64,000 bases of DNA from an uncultured Ruegeria sp. (lineage in GTDB: Bacteria > Pseudomonadota > Alphaproteobacteria > Rhodobacterales > Rhodobacteraceae): positions 124,001 to 188,000 of the forward strand of contig NZ_CANNGO010000003.1 of the NCBI RefSeq assembly GCF_947504215.1, read 5' to 3'. The notes under the pieces are model-generated. The model was not told the DNA's origin. It saw nothing but the letters and a program-made list of their open reading frames with translations, and did not search any database. How positions within the stretch are numbered: position 1 is the stretch's first letter; every line of letters starts with the position of its first letter. Positions 28,114-37,360 of this stretch are shown one piece after another. Made by a program: the position numbers and the translations under genes.

Positions 28114-28484
28114 CAGCCCAAAACCTGAGTGCGCAATTGTTCGACAGAGGCGAGCGCCGCGAGCAGATCGATCAATTGCTGAGAGGTGGCGTGCGGACTT
28201 AGGCTGATGAGCGCGGTCTGGGATTTGGCGGTGCCAAGCTTCTGCGCCACCTGCGCCAATGACACCGGCGAGCCATCGACCAGAATTCGGTCGGCATCCA
28301 GTTTGATAAAACGGATGACTTGATCTGTTTCAGCGCCACCAATGGCTGCCGTCGAAAACTCTATCTCGCCGAATTTCGAGAATGTGGATGTGAGCATGAA
28401 AAACAGCAGCAGCAAAAAGATGACATCTATGAGCGATGTCATCGACAGGCGTTTGCGCCGCTTTCTCTGAACGTCAAGCGCCAT
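28113..28484 (-). CDS. exbD: ExbD-family protein, first copy
   Basis: This 123-residue protein has a basic start (RKRRKRLS), one membrane helix with the proton-linked Asp (SLIDVIFLLLLFFMLTS, Asp near residue 19) and a periplasmic domain. I chose ATG 28484, which begins the basic segment and overlaps the exbB end by 11 bases; a longer in-frame start lies inside exbB. It works with ExbB and TonB to use the proton-motive force for heme receptor transport. Confidence 0.88.
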   Translation of the reverse strand: MALDVQRKRRKRLSMTSLIDVIFLLLLFFMLTSTFSKFGEIEFSTAAIGGAETDQVIRFIKLDADRILVDGSPVSLAQVAQKLGTAKSQTALISLSPHATSQQLIDLLAALASVEQLRTQVLG

Positions 28485-29142
28485 GGACGAGTGCGGTAAT
28501 TGACGCCCCAACCGTTTGTGCCGTGTCATCAGCATGGCCCGGCGCAAAGACTGTTCTGAGCGCACGGTTGGCAAAGGTACGCTCGCGGTTCATGCGGGCC
28601 TCAAACCAGGTCAGGATCAGTGAGGTCGGCATCGCTACGGCAAGCCCCGCCGCTGTCGTCATCAGCGCCACCCAGATTCCCCCGGCGAGTAGCGACGGAT
28701 CAACCGCGTTGCCAGCATCTTGCAGTGTCTGGAAGGCTTCGATCATGCCCAACACCGTGCCGAACAACCCAAGCAAGGGCGCAAGTTGAGAGACGATATC
28801 CAACACGTTGAGACCTTGTTCCAACCGCGCAAAACGCGCCTCGGCTTCGGCGTCGACCCTCTCGGACAACGCGCGCTCGCCACCCGAAAGCGCCATCACA
28901 ATCACAGGCACCAGATAACTGCGGCTTTTGTTCAGATGGGTTCTGGCAGTCATGTGGTCTTGTCGGTCCCACGCATCGATGGCCTTAGACAACTCGATGT
29001 GACGCCCGACCCCCGCCGCCTTGTATTGCCAGAGCTTGTAGATGACCAAAGCAAGGGTAGCTATCGAAGCGGCGATCAGGATGGCAACAACCGGACCCCC
29101 CAATTGCAGTATCTCCATCAGTTTTTGCTGCATTTCGGACAT
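28474..29142 (-). CDS. exbB: ExbB/TolQ/MotA proton-channel protein
   Basis: This 222-residue inner-membrane protein has three membrane segments (about 15-37, 110-130 and 150-175). The family core is present in LGLFGTVLGMIEAFQ and AGGIWVALMTTAAGLAVAMP. It forms the proton channel of the ExbB-ExbD-TonB complex. The ATG at 29142 has AGGG upstream and was chosen over an in-frame TTG at 29154. It follows the secreted-protein gene almost without gap. Confidence 0.9.
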   Translation of the reverse strand: MSEMQQKLMEILQLGGPVVAILIAASIATLALVIYKLWQYKAAGVGRHIELSKAIDAWDRQDHMTARTHLNKSRSYLVPVIVMALSGGERALSERVDAEAEARFARLEQGLNVLDIVSQLAPLLGLFGTVLGMIEAFQTLQDAGNAVDPSLLAGGIWVALMTTAAGLAVAMPTSLILTWFEARMNRERTFANRALRTVFAPGHADDTAQTVGASITALVHGA

Positions 29143-29146
29143 GACC

Positions 29147-29593
29147 CTATCCAACTAAATCGGTTTCAAGACGGCTTTTGAGTTTGAGACCGGTCATGCA
29201 GGCGTCTTTGGTGTCGGTTGCAATTTCACATTCCTGCACGCCGTTGATCAGGATCCGGCTGAACTGATCACAGGCCAAGTCATTGAACTGAAACTGTCTG
29301 ACCCTTGTGCGACCTGCGGGCAACTCTTCGAAATCCAGCAAGGTGAGCAGCGCCACCTCACCTGTGTTGCCGAACAAGACAGTTTCATAAACAACCCCGC
29401 TGATATCGGCGTCGTGTGTGTTTTCGACGACAAAACTCAGCAGACAGTTTTGCCCCTTTGCCTCTGCGGTACTTAGTTCGATGGACACACCACCTGGTTG
29501 GCTGGTTTCTTCTGCACTGACATCCCCTGCCCCCAAATTTAGGGACAGGGTCAGCAGGACCACGCTGGTATTTCTTGTTATCGATTTTCGCAT
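29147..29593 (-). CDS. Small secreted protein of the heme-uptake operon, function unknown
   Basis: I do not recognise a domain in this 148-residue protein. It has a signal peptide (RKSITRNTSVVLLTLSL, cleavage probably after VSAEE or nearby) and four cysteines in the mature part (in QNCLLS, LACDQF, VQECEIA and DACMTG), which could form two disulfides in the periplasm. The centre, VENTHDADISGVVYETVLF, looks like a beta-sandwich segment. It lies between the receptor gene (20 bases away) and exbB, so it probably assists heme capture or the TonB complex. That role rests on position only. Confidence 0.75.
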   Translation of the reverse strand: MRKSITRNTSVVLLTLSLNLGAGDVSAEETSQPGGVSIELSTAEAKGQNCLLSFVVENTHDADISGVVYETVLFGNTGEVALLTLLDFEELPAGRTRVRQFQFNDLACDQFSRILINGVQECEIATDTKDACMTGLKLKSRLETDLVG

Positions 29594-29613
29594 GACTGGT
29601 CCTTTCGGTTGGA

Positions 29614-31692
29614 TCAGAATGTTTTTGCCAAGGTCAGCTTGAAGTTCCGACCCGGCGAGTTGCGGGTAGAAAGGTTCGGCAGATAGTTCTTGTCAAAGAT
29701 GTTCTCGACGCCTGCGCGGACCTCGAAACCCTGGAACGCACCCTCTTGTGGCTGGTAAGTCGCGCGCAAGGTATTCACGCCGTAGCCGGCAACCGGATCG
29801 CCGCTCGAGTCGATGCCGGACCTGGCGCCGAACAACTCCCAACTGACGTCCAGCGTTTCGCCGAAACGTTTACCAACTGTTACACGGGCCGAGTCTGTTG
29901 GTTCATTGCGCCAGGGCGAGTCCTCACCGGCAGCGTTCGTCTCGGTCCCTTTCACAATGTTTGCGTTGAAATCGACATAGTAGCCGGCCGCATTTGCATA
30001 GGACGCTTCGATTTCCACGCCGCGTGTTTCAACTTCGCTCAGGGGAAGAAACGGGCGACCCGATCCATAAGAAGTAATGTCCCAAAGATCTGTCTTGTAG
30101 AAGTTGACTTTTGCGCGAACCACATCACCCGCAGCAAAGATGTCACCTCGATTATACGAGAAGCCCGCTTCCCACGTGCGCGATTTCTCGGGTTGGGTCT
30201 GGAATGCCGGAGTACCCAGATCGTCGAGGATCGGAAGATTCTCGGTGTATGCGCCACTCCCAAAAACGGCGAAGCCGCTGGAGAACTCATAGCGCGCGGA
30301 TAGACCGCCCATCAGTGCGTTGTTGTCGTAGCTCGCATTTTCCGGAGCCGAAGCATCGCTGTCGCCTTCAAGATCCTGCGTTTCATAGCGGATCGCTGGA
30401 GTCAGGGTCAGACCATCGCCAATCTGAATGTCATCAACCGCAAACAAGGCGATCCGTTTATCGGTGCCGCCCGGCGCGGCAAATGCATCCAATCGCTCAC
30501 GATTGATGAACTCAATTCCGGCGCGCAGGTCATGCGTGGCAGCTCCGGTTTGGAAGTAAGAGGTGTTTTTGATCGTCAGCTTTGTCGTCTCGTAGCGATG
30601 ATCGGCATCCTGAAGTGAGCTATCAAACGGTGTACCTGGCGGCACTGGGCGACCACGGAGACAAGATGGGGCATTCGATTGAAACCCGTTAATGTCGCAA
30701 GATGCACTGCCCGCAACATAGTTGCTGTCAATTTTTTGGTCCGAATAGCTGAGGTTGACATCCAGATCGATCAAATCATTGCCTGCAGGGCGATATTGAT
30801 ACCGCAGAACCGCGATCTTCGTTTCAATATCGCGATCTACATTGCCAAATGAATCCGTCGTCGTACCAAACGAGTCATATGGCACGTCACGCTCTTCAGA
30901 CGTGGACTGGTTGTATGAGGCAGTGATCGAGTGCTCGAGGTCGTTGCCGAAGCTGTACTTCCCTTTGACCAGTAGCGACGGCAGCGTGAACGCGCTGTTG
31001 CCGATTGTGTCGCCGTTGCCGTCCTCTTGATCGCTCTGATCACGATAGGTGTAGTTGAACAGAAACTCGGTCTGACGATTAGGTTGCCACGCGAGGATCG
31101 ATGACGACGCAAAGCCATTGCCATTTGAGTAACCCTCGAACGTCTGACGGAGACGGAAGCCTGGTTCACCACCGGTGAAATCCGAGGCGTCTTTGGTTTC
31201 CAGTTGCACCACGCCGCCAACGACACCGGAACCGTACTCAAAAGACCCAACCGTGCCACGGATTACCGAAACGCTCTTATAGAGTTGTGGATCTGTGAAC
31301 AGCTGGTTGCCAATTCGGTATAGCTCTTCTGCGCCGGTTGTTGCCCCATCGACCAGGATCAACACCTTCTGGTCTGTCCCAAACGTGCTGTTGGCGCCAA
31401 AGCCGCGAATGTTGATGCCTGATCCTTGAGGGGTCGAGCCGTTCACCAGGCTTACGCCCGGAACCGAATCGATCAGTTCGGCGACCGTGTTGGCCTGCCG
31501 GTCATTGATCTCTTCCTGATCGATATTTGTGACGGGTACAGCGGTATCTGTCTGGATTTCCCGCTTGCTTTCCCCAAGAACAAGGGTGCCAAGGAAACCG
31601 TCATCCTGTTCCTGCGCCAAAGCGCTAGCTGCAACCATGCTGAGGCACGAAGCCGTTCCCAGCAATCCAATCTTTCGTATTTGCACACGCAT
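29614..31692 (-). CDS. TonB-dependent outer-membrane heme receptor
   Basis: This 692-residue protein is a TonB-dependent receptor. A signal peptide (to about ASALAQ at residue 26) is followed by a TonB-box region near 33-50, a plug domain (about 50-170, with VAELIDSVPGVSLVNG, SGINIRGFG and VLVDG-like ILVDGATTG) and a 22-strand-type barrel ending in the aromatic residue of LAKTF. The C-terminal NIFDKNYLPNLST segment and the neighbouring hmu genes favour heme or hemoprotein as substrate. It starts an operon with ExbB, two ExbD proteins and TonB, divergent from hmuS. Iron control is expected at the shared promoter region. Confidence 0.9.
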   Translation of the reverse strand: MRVQIRKIGLLGTASCLSMVAASALAQEQDDGFLGTLVLGESKREIQTDTAVPVTNIDQEEINDRQANTVAELIDSVPGVSLVNGSTPQGSGINIRGFGANSTFGTDQKVLILVDGATTGAEELYRIGNQLFTDPQLYKSVSVIRGTVGSFEYGSGVVGGVVQLETKDASDFTGGEPGFRLRQTFEGYSNGNGFASSSILAWQPNRQTEFLFNYTYRDQSDQEDGNGDTIGNSAFTLPSLLVKGKYSFGNDLEHSITASYNQSTSEERDVPYDSFGTTTDSFGNVDRDIETKIAVLRYQYRPAGNDLIDLDVNLSYSDQKIDSNYVAGSASCDINGFQSNAPSCLRGRPVPPGTPFDSSLQDADHRYETTKLTIKNTSYFQTGAATHDLRAGIEFINRERLDAFAAPGGTDKRIALFAVDDIQIGDGLTLTPAIRYETQDLEGDSDASAPENASYDNNALMGGLSARYEFSSGFAVFGSGAYTENLPILDDLGTPAFQTQPEKSRTWEAGFSYNRGDIFAAGDVVRAKVNFYKTDLWDITSYGSGRPFLPLSEVETRGVEIEASYANAAGYYVDFNANIVKGTETNAAGEDSPWRNEPTDSARVTVGKRFGETLDVSWELFGARSGIDSSGDPVAGYGVNTLRATYQPQEGAFQGFEVRAGVENIFDKNYLPNLSTRNSPGRNFKLTLAKTF

Positions 31693-31819
31693 TTCTGTCC
31701 CTTCGAAACAGTTAAGAGGACCGGAAATGCTTGCGCCGCGCTGGCTTTGGTCTGTCTGTTTTGTCGTTTTTTTGGAATCGCTTTTCGTTGCGACTTGTGC
31801 TCGTTAATAAAGGTTACTA

Positions 31820-31848
31820 AAACAGTCAACAATAAATGTTGGTCGTTT
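31820..31848. promoter_or_regulatory. Imperfect dyad in the divergent heme-locus promoter
   Basis: AAAC and GTTT ends flank CAACA (31827-31831) and TGTTG (31837-31841) in a symmetric 29-base element between the receptor and hmuS. It is a candidate operator for an iron- or heme-responsive regulator such as Irr or RirA, but it does not match a consensus I can name firmly. Confidence 0.35.
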
Positions 31849-31932
31849 AGACAACATCCGCCAGCAGGTAGCCGAGCAATTTGGCGGCCCGGCCAGCACC
31901 TCAGAAAAATCAACTCGAAGATGGGAAACCCC

Positions 31933-32988
31933 ATGACGGAACAGGTGCTTACAGCCCCGGATCAAATTCGTGCCGCCCATGCGCAAAACAGCGGTAAGCG
32001 TGACCGCGATCTGGCAGAATCGCTTGGCATTGCAGAAGGGCAGCTGGTCGCAGCCTTTGCCGGACACGACGTTACACGGCTGTCGGCAAACCTTGATGAT
32101 CTCTTTCCAAGGCTCAACGCGCTGGGGGAGGTCATGGCTTTAACGCGCAATACATCCTGCGTGATCGAAAAGGTCGGACAGTACGACAATTACCATTCGG
32201 GAGGGCATGCCTCGATGGTGCTTACGGAGGATATCGATCTGCGCATGTTTCCCAGTCACTGGGTTCATGCCTTTGCCATCGAACGCAACACCGACAGCGG
32301 GGTCAAAAGATCCCTGCAGATTTTTGATGCCGCCGGTGACGCCGTGCACAAGATCTTTTTGCGTGAGGGGTCGGATCTGACCCAATGGACGCAGCTTGTC
32401 AGCGCCCTGGCATCGGATGATCAGTCGCAAACTCTCGACGTTGCGCCCCGCAAGCCGACCGAAGCGCCCAAGGCCAACGCTGACAAGGCCGACATTTTGC
32501 GCGCGGAGTGGGCCAAAATGACGGACACACACCAGTTCATGCGATTGACTTCAAAGCTCAAGATGAACCGTCTGGGGGCTTATCGCATCGCCGGTGAGCC
32601 GCTCGTCAAGGAACTGACGCCAGCCGCCATAACCGCGATGTTCGAACAGGCGCGCGATAAGGAAATCGAGGTCATGATCTTTGTTGGTAACCGCGGATGT
32701 ATCGAAATTCACGGTGGTCGCATTAAATCGCTCAAGCAGATGGGACCCTGGTTCAACGTTCTTGATCCGCGTTTCAACCTGCATCTGCGCACCGAACATA
32801 TCGCAGAGGTTTGGGCCGTCACCAAACCGACGCAGCGCGGCCCCGCCGTCTCGATCGAGGCGTTCGATGCCGAAGGTGGGCTGATCTTCCAGATATTTGG
32901 TCGCCGCTCCGGTGAAATTGACCATCGCCCGGTCTGGGATGAACTGGTCGCCGGGCTTGAACCCAAACCCGAGGCAGCTTTGACATGA
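31933..32988 (+). CDS. hmuS: HmuS/HemS-family heme-handling protein
   Basis: This 351-residue cytoplasmic protein has two repeated HemS-type halves (about 20-160 and 190-345). Each carries a conserved segment: MALTRNTSCVIEKVGQY in the first and MIFVGNRGCIEIHGGRI in the second. HemS/HmuS proteins bind incoming heme and traffic or degrade it. I chose ATG 31933; an ATG twelve bases earlier is also possible, and neither has a strong ribosome site. It overlaps hmuT by four bases and heads the hmuSTUV operon. Confidence 0.9.
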   Translation: MTEQVLTAPDQIRAAHAQNSGKRDRDLAESLGIAEGQLVAAFAGHDVTRLSANLDDLFPRLNALGEVMALTRNTSCVIEKVGQYDNYHSGGHASMVLTEDIDLRMFPSHWVHAFAIERNTDSGVKRSLQIFDAAGDAVHKIFLREGSDLTQWTQLVSALASDDQSQTLDVAPRKPTEAPKANADKADILRAEWAKMTDTHQFMRLTSKLKMNRLGAYRIAGEPLVKELTPAAITAMFEQARDKEIEVMIFVGNRGCIEIHGGRIKSLKQMGPWFNVLDPRFNLHLRTEHIAEVWAVTKPTQRGPAVSIEAFDAEGGLIFQIFGRRSGEIDHRPVWDELVAGLEPKPEAALT

Positions 32989-33851
32989 ACAAGATACGAT
33001 TGATCTGGTCTGTTCTCGCCGCCCTGCTGAGCACGCAGGCCGTGTTGGCCGAAAACGACAATCCAAAGCGTATCATCGCGATCGGCAGTTCCATCACCGA
33101 AATCGTGTACGCGCTTGGTCAGCAAGACAGGCTTGTCGGCCGTGACCGGACATCGACCTACCCGACAGAGGTGTTAGAGTTGCCCGATATCGGGTATCGA
33201 CGCTCGCTGTCGCCCGAGGGCGTTTTGTCGGTCGAACCGGACTTGATTCTGGCGCTTGAAGGCTCGGGCCCGCCAGACGCGATTGCGGTTCTGCAACAGG
33301 CCGGCGTGCAATATATCACGATCAAGGACGAGTTCTCTCTGGATGGCGTGATCGAAAAGATCCAAACAGTTGGTGCTGTGCTGGGTGTCGACGACGCTGC
33401 CGAAGATTTGGCAACGCAAACTAAGCGCCAGCTAAGTCAGGCTCAAACAGCGGCGCATAATGCGGCCGCGTCCGATCCGAAGCGGGTCTTGTTTATCCTG
33501 TCGACGCAGGACAATCGGATCACGGTTGGCGGCGTGGATACCCAAGCAGATAGCATCATTCGACTGGCAGGTGGGGTAAATGCCGCCGACAGCGTGTCGG
33601 GCTACAAGCCATTGACCCCCGAAGCGATGGCGTCGGCCGCGCCGGATGTCATCCTCATGATGGATCGGCAAGGCAATCACGACACTGAGGACCACGCATT
33701 GTTTTCGCTACCCTCCATTAAGCTGACCCCGGCGGGCCGGAACAAGAGGCTTATCCGCATGCAGGGTGCTTTCCTGCTCGGGTTTGGTCCTCGAACTGCC
33801 AGTGCCATTTCTGATCTGTCAGCGGCCCTTCAGGATGTCGGTGACTCATGA
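32985..33851 (+). CDS. hmuT: Periplasmic heme-binding protein of the Hmu ABC importer
   Basis: This 288-residue protein has a signal peptide (residues 1-22, cut near VLAEN) and a cluster-III (BtuF-like) binding fold. Visible parts are RIIAIGSSITEIVYALG at the start, the DRTSTYP segment with the Tyr that often ligates heme iron, and VLSVEPDLILALEGSGPPD. It delivers heme from the receptor to HmuUV. ATGA overlaps join it to hmuS and hmuU. Confidence 0.92.
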   Translation: MNKIRLIWSVLAALLSTQAVLAENDNPKRIIAIGSSITEIVYALGQQDRLVGRDRTSTYPTEVLELPDIGYRRSLSPEGVLSVEPDLILALEGSGPPDAIAVLQQAGVQYITIKDEFSLDGVIEKIQTVGAVLGVDDAAEDLATQTKRQLSQAQTAAHNAAASDPKRVLFILSTQDNRITVGGVDTQADSIIRLAGGVNAADSVSGYKPLTPEAMASAAPDVILMMDRQGNHDTEDHALFSLPSIKLTPAGRNKRLIRMQGAFLLGFGPRTASAISDLSAALQDVGDS

Positions 33852-34924
33852 CGCTGGCATTGGATCATTTAGGCGCAGAAGCACCCAAACGCGACCGGCG
33901 GGCAACAGCACGGCGGGTCACGCTGACCTTAGCGGTTCTGCTTGGCCTGACCAGCGGCGTCAGCGTCTCTGTAGGCGCGTCAGACGCGTCGCTAAACACC
34001 GCTATGATAGACCTGATCAATGGGCAGTCCATGTCAGACCTGAACCGGATTGTTCTTTGGGACATACGCTTGCCCCGGCTTGCTATGGGGATTCTGGTTG
34101 GCGCCGCGCTGGCTGTGTCTGGGGTTGTCATGCAGGGACTTTTCCGAAACCCTTTGGCGGATCCCGGGATTGTCGGCGTTAGCGCTGGCGCGGGACTGGG
34201 CGCAATCTCGGCCATTATACTTGGTACCTACCTGCCCGCGCAGGTATTGGTCTGGACTGGAAGCGGATTGGTGGCCATCGCGGCCTTTCTGGGTAGCTGG
34301 GTGTCTGTTCTGATCCTGTACCGTGTCTCGACGAGACTGGGACAGACATCCGTGGCGACCATGCTGTTGGCCGGCATAGCATTGGGTGCCTTGTCCGGCG
34401 CGGCATCGGGCCTTTTAGTCTATATGGCCGACGATCAGCAATTACGAGACCTGACATTCTGGGGAATGGGATCATTGGCGGGCGCAACCTGGGGGAAGAT
34501 CGTCACGGCCGCGCCAATCATTATGATTGCACTGGCCAGCACTCAATTCCTTGCGCGAGCGCTCAACGGTCTGGCGATGGGAGAGGCGGTGGCCCACCAC
34601 ATGGGCATTCCGGTGCAGCGCAGCAAGAACATTGCCATTCTGGCGGTCGCCGGTGCCACCGGGGCCGCCGTCGCCGTGTCTGGTGGTATCGGGTTCATTG
34701 GAATTGTGGTTCCACACTTGTTACGTCTCGCGACGGGTCCGGACCACAATAGGCTTTTGATGAATTCCGCCTTGTTGGGTGCCAGTCTGCTGCTTTGCGC
34801 CGACATGATCAGCCGGGTCGTGGTGGCCCCGGCAGAGCTGCCAATCGGGATCGTCACGGCAATTCTCGGCGCGCCGGTCTTTCTTTGGATCTTGCTGCGC
34901 CGGCACGGCACAATGGGGATGTAG
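33848..34924 (+). CDS. hmuU: Heme ABC transporter permease
   Basis: This 358-residue FecCD/BtuC-type permease has about nine to ten membrane segments. Typical parts are LWDIRLPRLAMGILVGAALAVSG, the FRNPLADPGIVGVSAGAGLG segment and GGIGFIGIVVPHLLR near the C-terminus. It forms a homodimer that carries heme across the inner membrane. Its start overlaps hmuT by four bases and hmuV follows after three. Confidence 0.93.
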   Translation: MTLALDHLGAEAPKRDRRATARRVTLTLAVLLGLTSGVSVSVGASDASLNTAMIDLINGQSMSDLNRIVLWDIRLPRLAMGILVGAALAVSGVVMQGLFRNPLADPGIVGVSAGAGLGAISAIILGTYLPAQVLVWTGSGLVAIAAFLGSWVSVLILYRVSTRLGQTSVATMLLAGIALGALSGAASGLLVYMADDQQLRDLTFWGMGSLAGATWGKIVTAAPIIMIALASTQFLARALNGLAMGEAVAHHMGIPVQRSKNIAILAVAGATGAAVAVSGGIGFIGIVVPHLLRLATGPDHNRLLMNSALLGASLLLCADMISRVVVAPAELPIGIVTAILGAPVFLWILLRRHGTMGM

Positions 34925-34927
34925 GTC

Positions 34928-35716
34928 ATGCAAGGTAAGAGCATCTGCGTCAACCTCGGCCGAAAGGACATTCTGCACGACGTGAATTTCAAGGCGGAAC
35001 CTGGACAGGTCACTGCAATCATCGGACCCAACGGATCGGGTAAGTCGACCTTGCTTAAAACATTGGCCGGAGAAATCGGCACCTCGGGAACCGTAACCCT
35101 GAACGGCCACGACATTTCAGCGTTGAAACCTTGGCAGTTGGCTACGATGCGGGGTGTACTGCCACAATCCACAACCGTGGCCTTTCCTTTCAAGGTGCAC
35201 GAGATTGTCAGGCTGGGACTGGCAAATGGGCTGGCGGCAATCAATGACGAACTGACGGCCAAAGCCTTGGCGCATGTTGATCTTGCCGGGTTCGAAGATC
35301 GATCCTACCAGACCCTGTCCGGGGGCGAGCAACAGCGCGTTCAGCTTGCCCGCGTTCTGACTCAGGTATGGGAGAGCCAACACACTGATCAACCCAGGTG
35401 GCTATTGCTGGACGAACCTGTTGCCAGCCTCGACATAGCTCATCAACTTGCGGTTCTTCATATTGCCGGTGATTTCGCCGCCGTCGGAGGCGGTGTCGTG
35501 GTAGTGATGCACGATCTGAACCTTACTGCGCTATTTGCTGACTGTGTTTATGTTTTATCACAGGGCTACGTCTGGGGCTCTGGCACGCCATCCGAAGTGC
35601 TGAATATCGACCTGATGCAGCAAGTCTATGGCATCGACTTGCCAATCAGCAAAGTCCCGAAGGCCCCGATCCCTTTTGTTCTACCTCAGGTAATGCGCGA
35701 ACGCTTGGGCGCCTGA
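34928..35716 (+). CDS. hmuV: Heme ABC transporter ATPase
   Basis: This 262-residue ATPase has Walker A GPNGSGKST, signature LSGGEQQRV, Walker B WLLLDEPVASLD and the switch histidine in VMHDLN. The MRGVLPQSTTVAFPF segment (Q-loop) and the HmuV-like length identify it as the heme-type member. It ends the hmuSTUV operon. Confidence 0.94.
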   Translation: MQGKSICVNLGRKDILHDVNFKAEPGQVTAIIGPNGSGKSTLLKTLAGEIGTSGTVTLNGHDISALKPWQLATMRGVLPQSTTVAFPFKVHEIVRLGLANGLAAINDELTAKALAHVDLAGFEDRSYQTLSGGEQQRVQLARVLTQVWESQHTDQPRWLLLDEPVASLDIAHQLAVLHIAGDFAAVGGGVVVVMHDLNLTALFADCVYVLSQGYVWGSGTPSEVLNIDLMQQVYGIDLPISKVPKAPIPFVLPQVMRERLGA

Positions 35717-35925
35717 TGCAACGCTCTTGCCCAAACCTGCTTTGGGAAGGCTGCACTGCGGCGTCGGTGACAATGGCCAACGACCGGATCGGGTGGTGAG
35801 TGTAGTGTCGTATGAGCAAACAGCACTCCTCGAGAGCAAGAATAGCTTGCCAAGATCCATTCGACCCGCAAAAACTAGGATGCTCAGTTGTGGACCTGAC
35901 AGCGAGGGCTGAGGAAAGCCGACAA

Positions 35926-36561
35926 ATGCAGAGCGCCCAAACGGTGGATACGTTGAACAGATTTGGACATCTTAGTACGCCGCCTGCCGGGCCTTTTCGA
36001 TTTATTGCGTTGGACGTCGAAACGGCGGGCAAAGCCATCAGTAGCATCTGCCAGATCGGACTTTGCTTTGTTAACGACGCAGGTTCTATGCAGACCTATT
36101 CTGTCCTGATTGACCCCGAGGGACCATTTGAGGTTTTTAATACCGAGCTTCACGGGATTTCCGCCGAAACCGTGATTGGGGCTGGAGCATTCCCAACGGT
36201 CTACGCGTCCTTGTTTGAAGTCCTGAACACGCACAGTCTTGTGCAACACAGTACGTTTGATGAAAAGGCGATAACAGCTGCTTGCGCCCGGTATGACCTG
36301 CCAATGATCTCGTCGCATTGGACGAATAGCGTGTCGGTTGCCCGTCAAGCATGGCCATCGTTGAAGGATGCCGGTGGGCATGGGCTGGCAAATCTTAAGA
36401 AATATCTTGGCCTTGAGTTTCATCACCATGATGCAGGTGAAGACGCTCGTGCTTCGGCTTCTGTGATCTTAAAAGCAGAGGACGCTTTAGGGACGCCGTT
36501 GTCTTATCTAAGGACAAACCGCCAGTTGAACTTCCAATTCGGAAATCCATCTGAGAGATAA
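35926..36561 (+). CDS. DEDDh-type 3'-5' exonuclease (DnaQ-like)
   Basis: This 211-residue protein is an RNase T/DNA polymerase III epsilon-type exonuclease. Motif ExoI is ALDVETAG (Asp and Glu metal ligands), ExoII is in VQHSTFDEKA and ExoIII includes HHHDAGEDARA with the catalytic His and Asp. I chose ATG 35926 with GAGGAAA eight bases upstream; a start at 35812 would add 38 residues without a ribosome site. It probably acts in repair or RNA processing. Its neighbours, heme genes and a DHFR-like gene, give no context. Confidence 0.82.
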   Translation: MQSAQTVDTLNRFGHLSTPPAGPFRFIALDVETAGKAISSICQIGLCFVNDAGSMQTYSVLIDPEGPFEVFNTELHGISAETVIGAGAFPTVYASLFEVLNTHSLVQHSTFDEKAITAACARYDLPMISSHWTNSVSVARQAWPSLKDAGGHGLANLKKYLGLEFHHHDAGEDARASASVILKAEDALGTPLSYLRTNRQLNFQFGNPSER

Positions 36562-36739
36562 GCGGTCAATGTGTGTAAGATCCGGCTGATCGACGAACTA
36601 ACCGTCCGGTGTTAGGCAATGTACGGAGGTCAGCTCTGCGGAAGTAGCCATCCCAAATCCTGCTTTGCTCGAATGTCTGGAATGCGCTGCGAGCAACCCG
36701 TCGTTCCGAATAGATTCTATTCTGGCATGAAACTCAGGG

Positions 36740-37348
36740 TCACGGGTATTTCTCCCCGATAGAATGGTCGTGTTCGGGCCGATAGAATTGCATCGTTGCA
36801 CCATTTCCACAGCGCTCAAATCTGGTCAGCTTCAGTTGGCGCGGCGAGCTGCCGTTCTCAAAAAGACGCTTGCCGCCGCCGACAACCACCGGAAAAAACC
36901 ACAGGCGGAACTCGTCGATAAGATTGTGGGAAAGAAGGGTTTGTATCAGCCGGGCGCCGCCGTGCACCTGCAAAAGAGGCCCATCTTGTGCCTTCAAAGT
37001 CGAGATTCCGCCAGCAACGTCATCGTTGATCGGGCGCGAGTTTTCCCAACGCAAACCTTCAGGTTGCGAAGTTACTACGTATTTCCTGGCGCTATTCATT
37101 CGGTTTGACAGAGCGGACTTTGGTGCGTTCGGCCAGTGACCCGCGAAGATGTCGTAGGTCTTACGACCAAAAACCATGTCATATGGCTCGGACATGGCGT
37201 GACGCTCGACCTGATCCATCACGCCGTCCCAATATGGCGCGGCCCAGCCTCCATTTGCAAATCCATCAGACGGGTCTTCTTCTGGCATACTCGGGGATTG
37301 CATCACGCCATCGAGCGTCACGAATGTCAGAATGGCAAGCTGTCGCAT
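36740..37348 (-). CDS. DHFR/RibD C-terminal-like reductase
   Basis: This 202-residue protein has the RibD/DHFR-like fold: FVTLDGVMQSP at the start, MVFGRKTYDIFAGHW in the middle and LLQVHGGARLIQTLL toward the C-terminus. Such YyaP-like proteins use NADPH-type cofactors; physiological substrates are mostly unknown. It is the last gene of an ArsR/SRPBCC/DHFR-like operon, 12 bases after the SRPBCC stop. Confidence 0.85.
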   Translation of the reverse strand: MRQLAILTFVTLDGVMQSPSMPEEDPSDGFANGGWAAPYWDGVMDQVERHAMSEPYDMVFGRKTYDIFAGHWPNAPKSALSNRMNSARKYVVTSQPEGLRWENSRPINDDVAGGISTLKAQDGPLLQVHGGARLIQTLLSHNLIDEFRLWFFPVVVGGGKRLFENGSSPRQLKLTRFERCGNGATMQFYRPEHDHSIGEKYP

Positions 37349-37360
37349 GTGTCCGACCTG

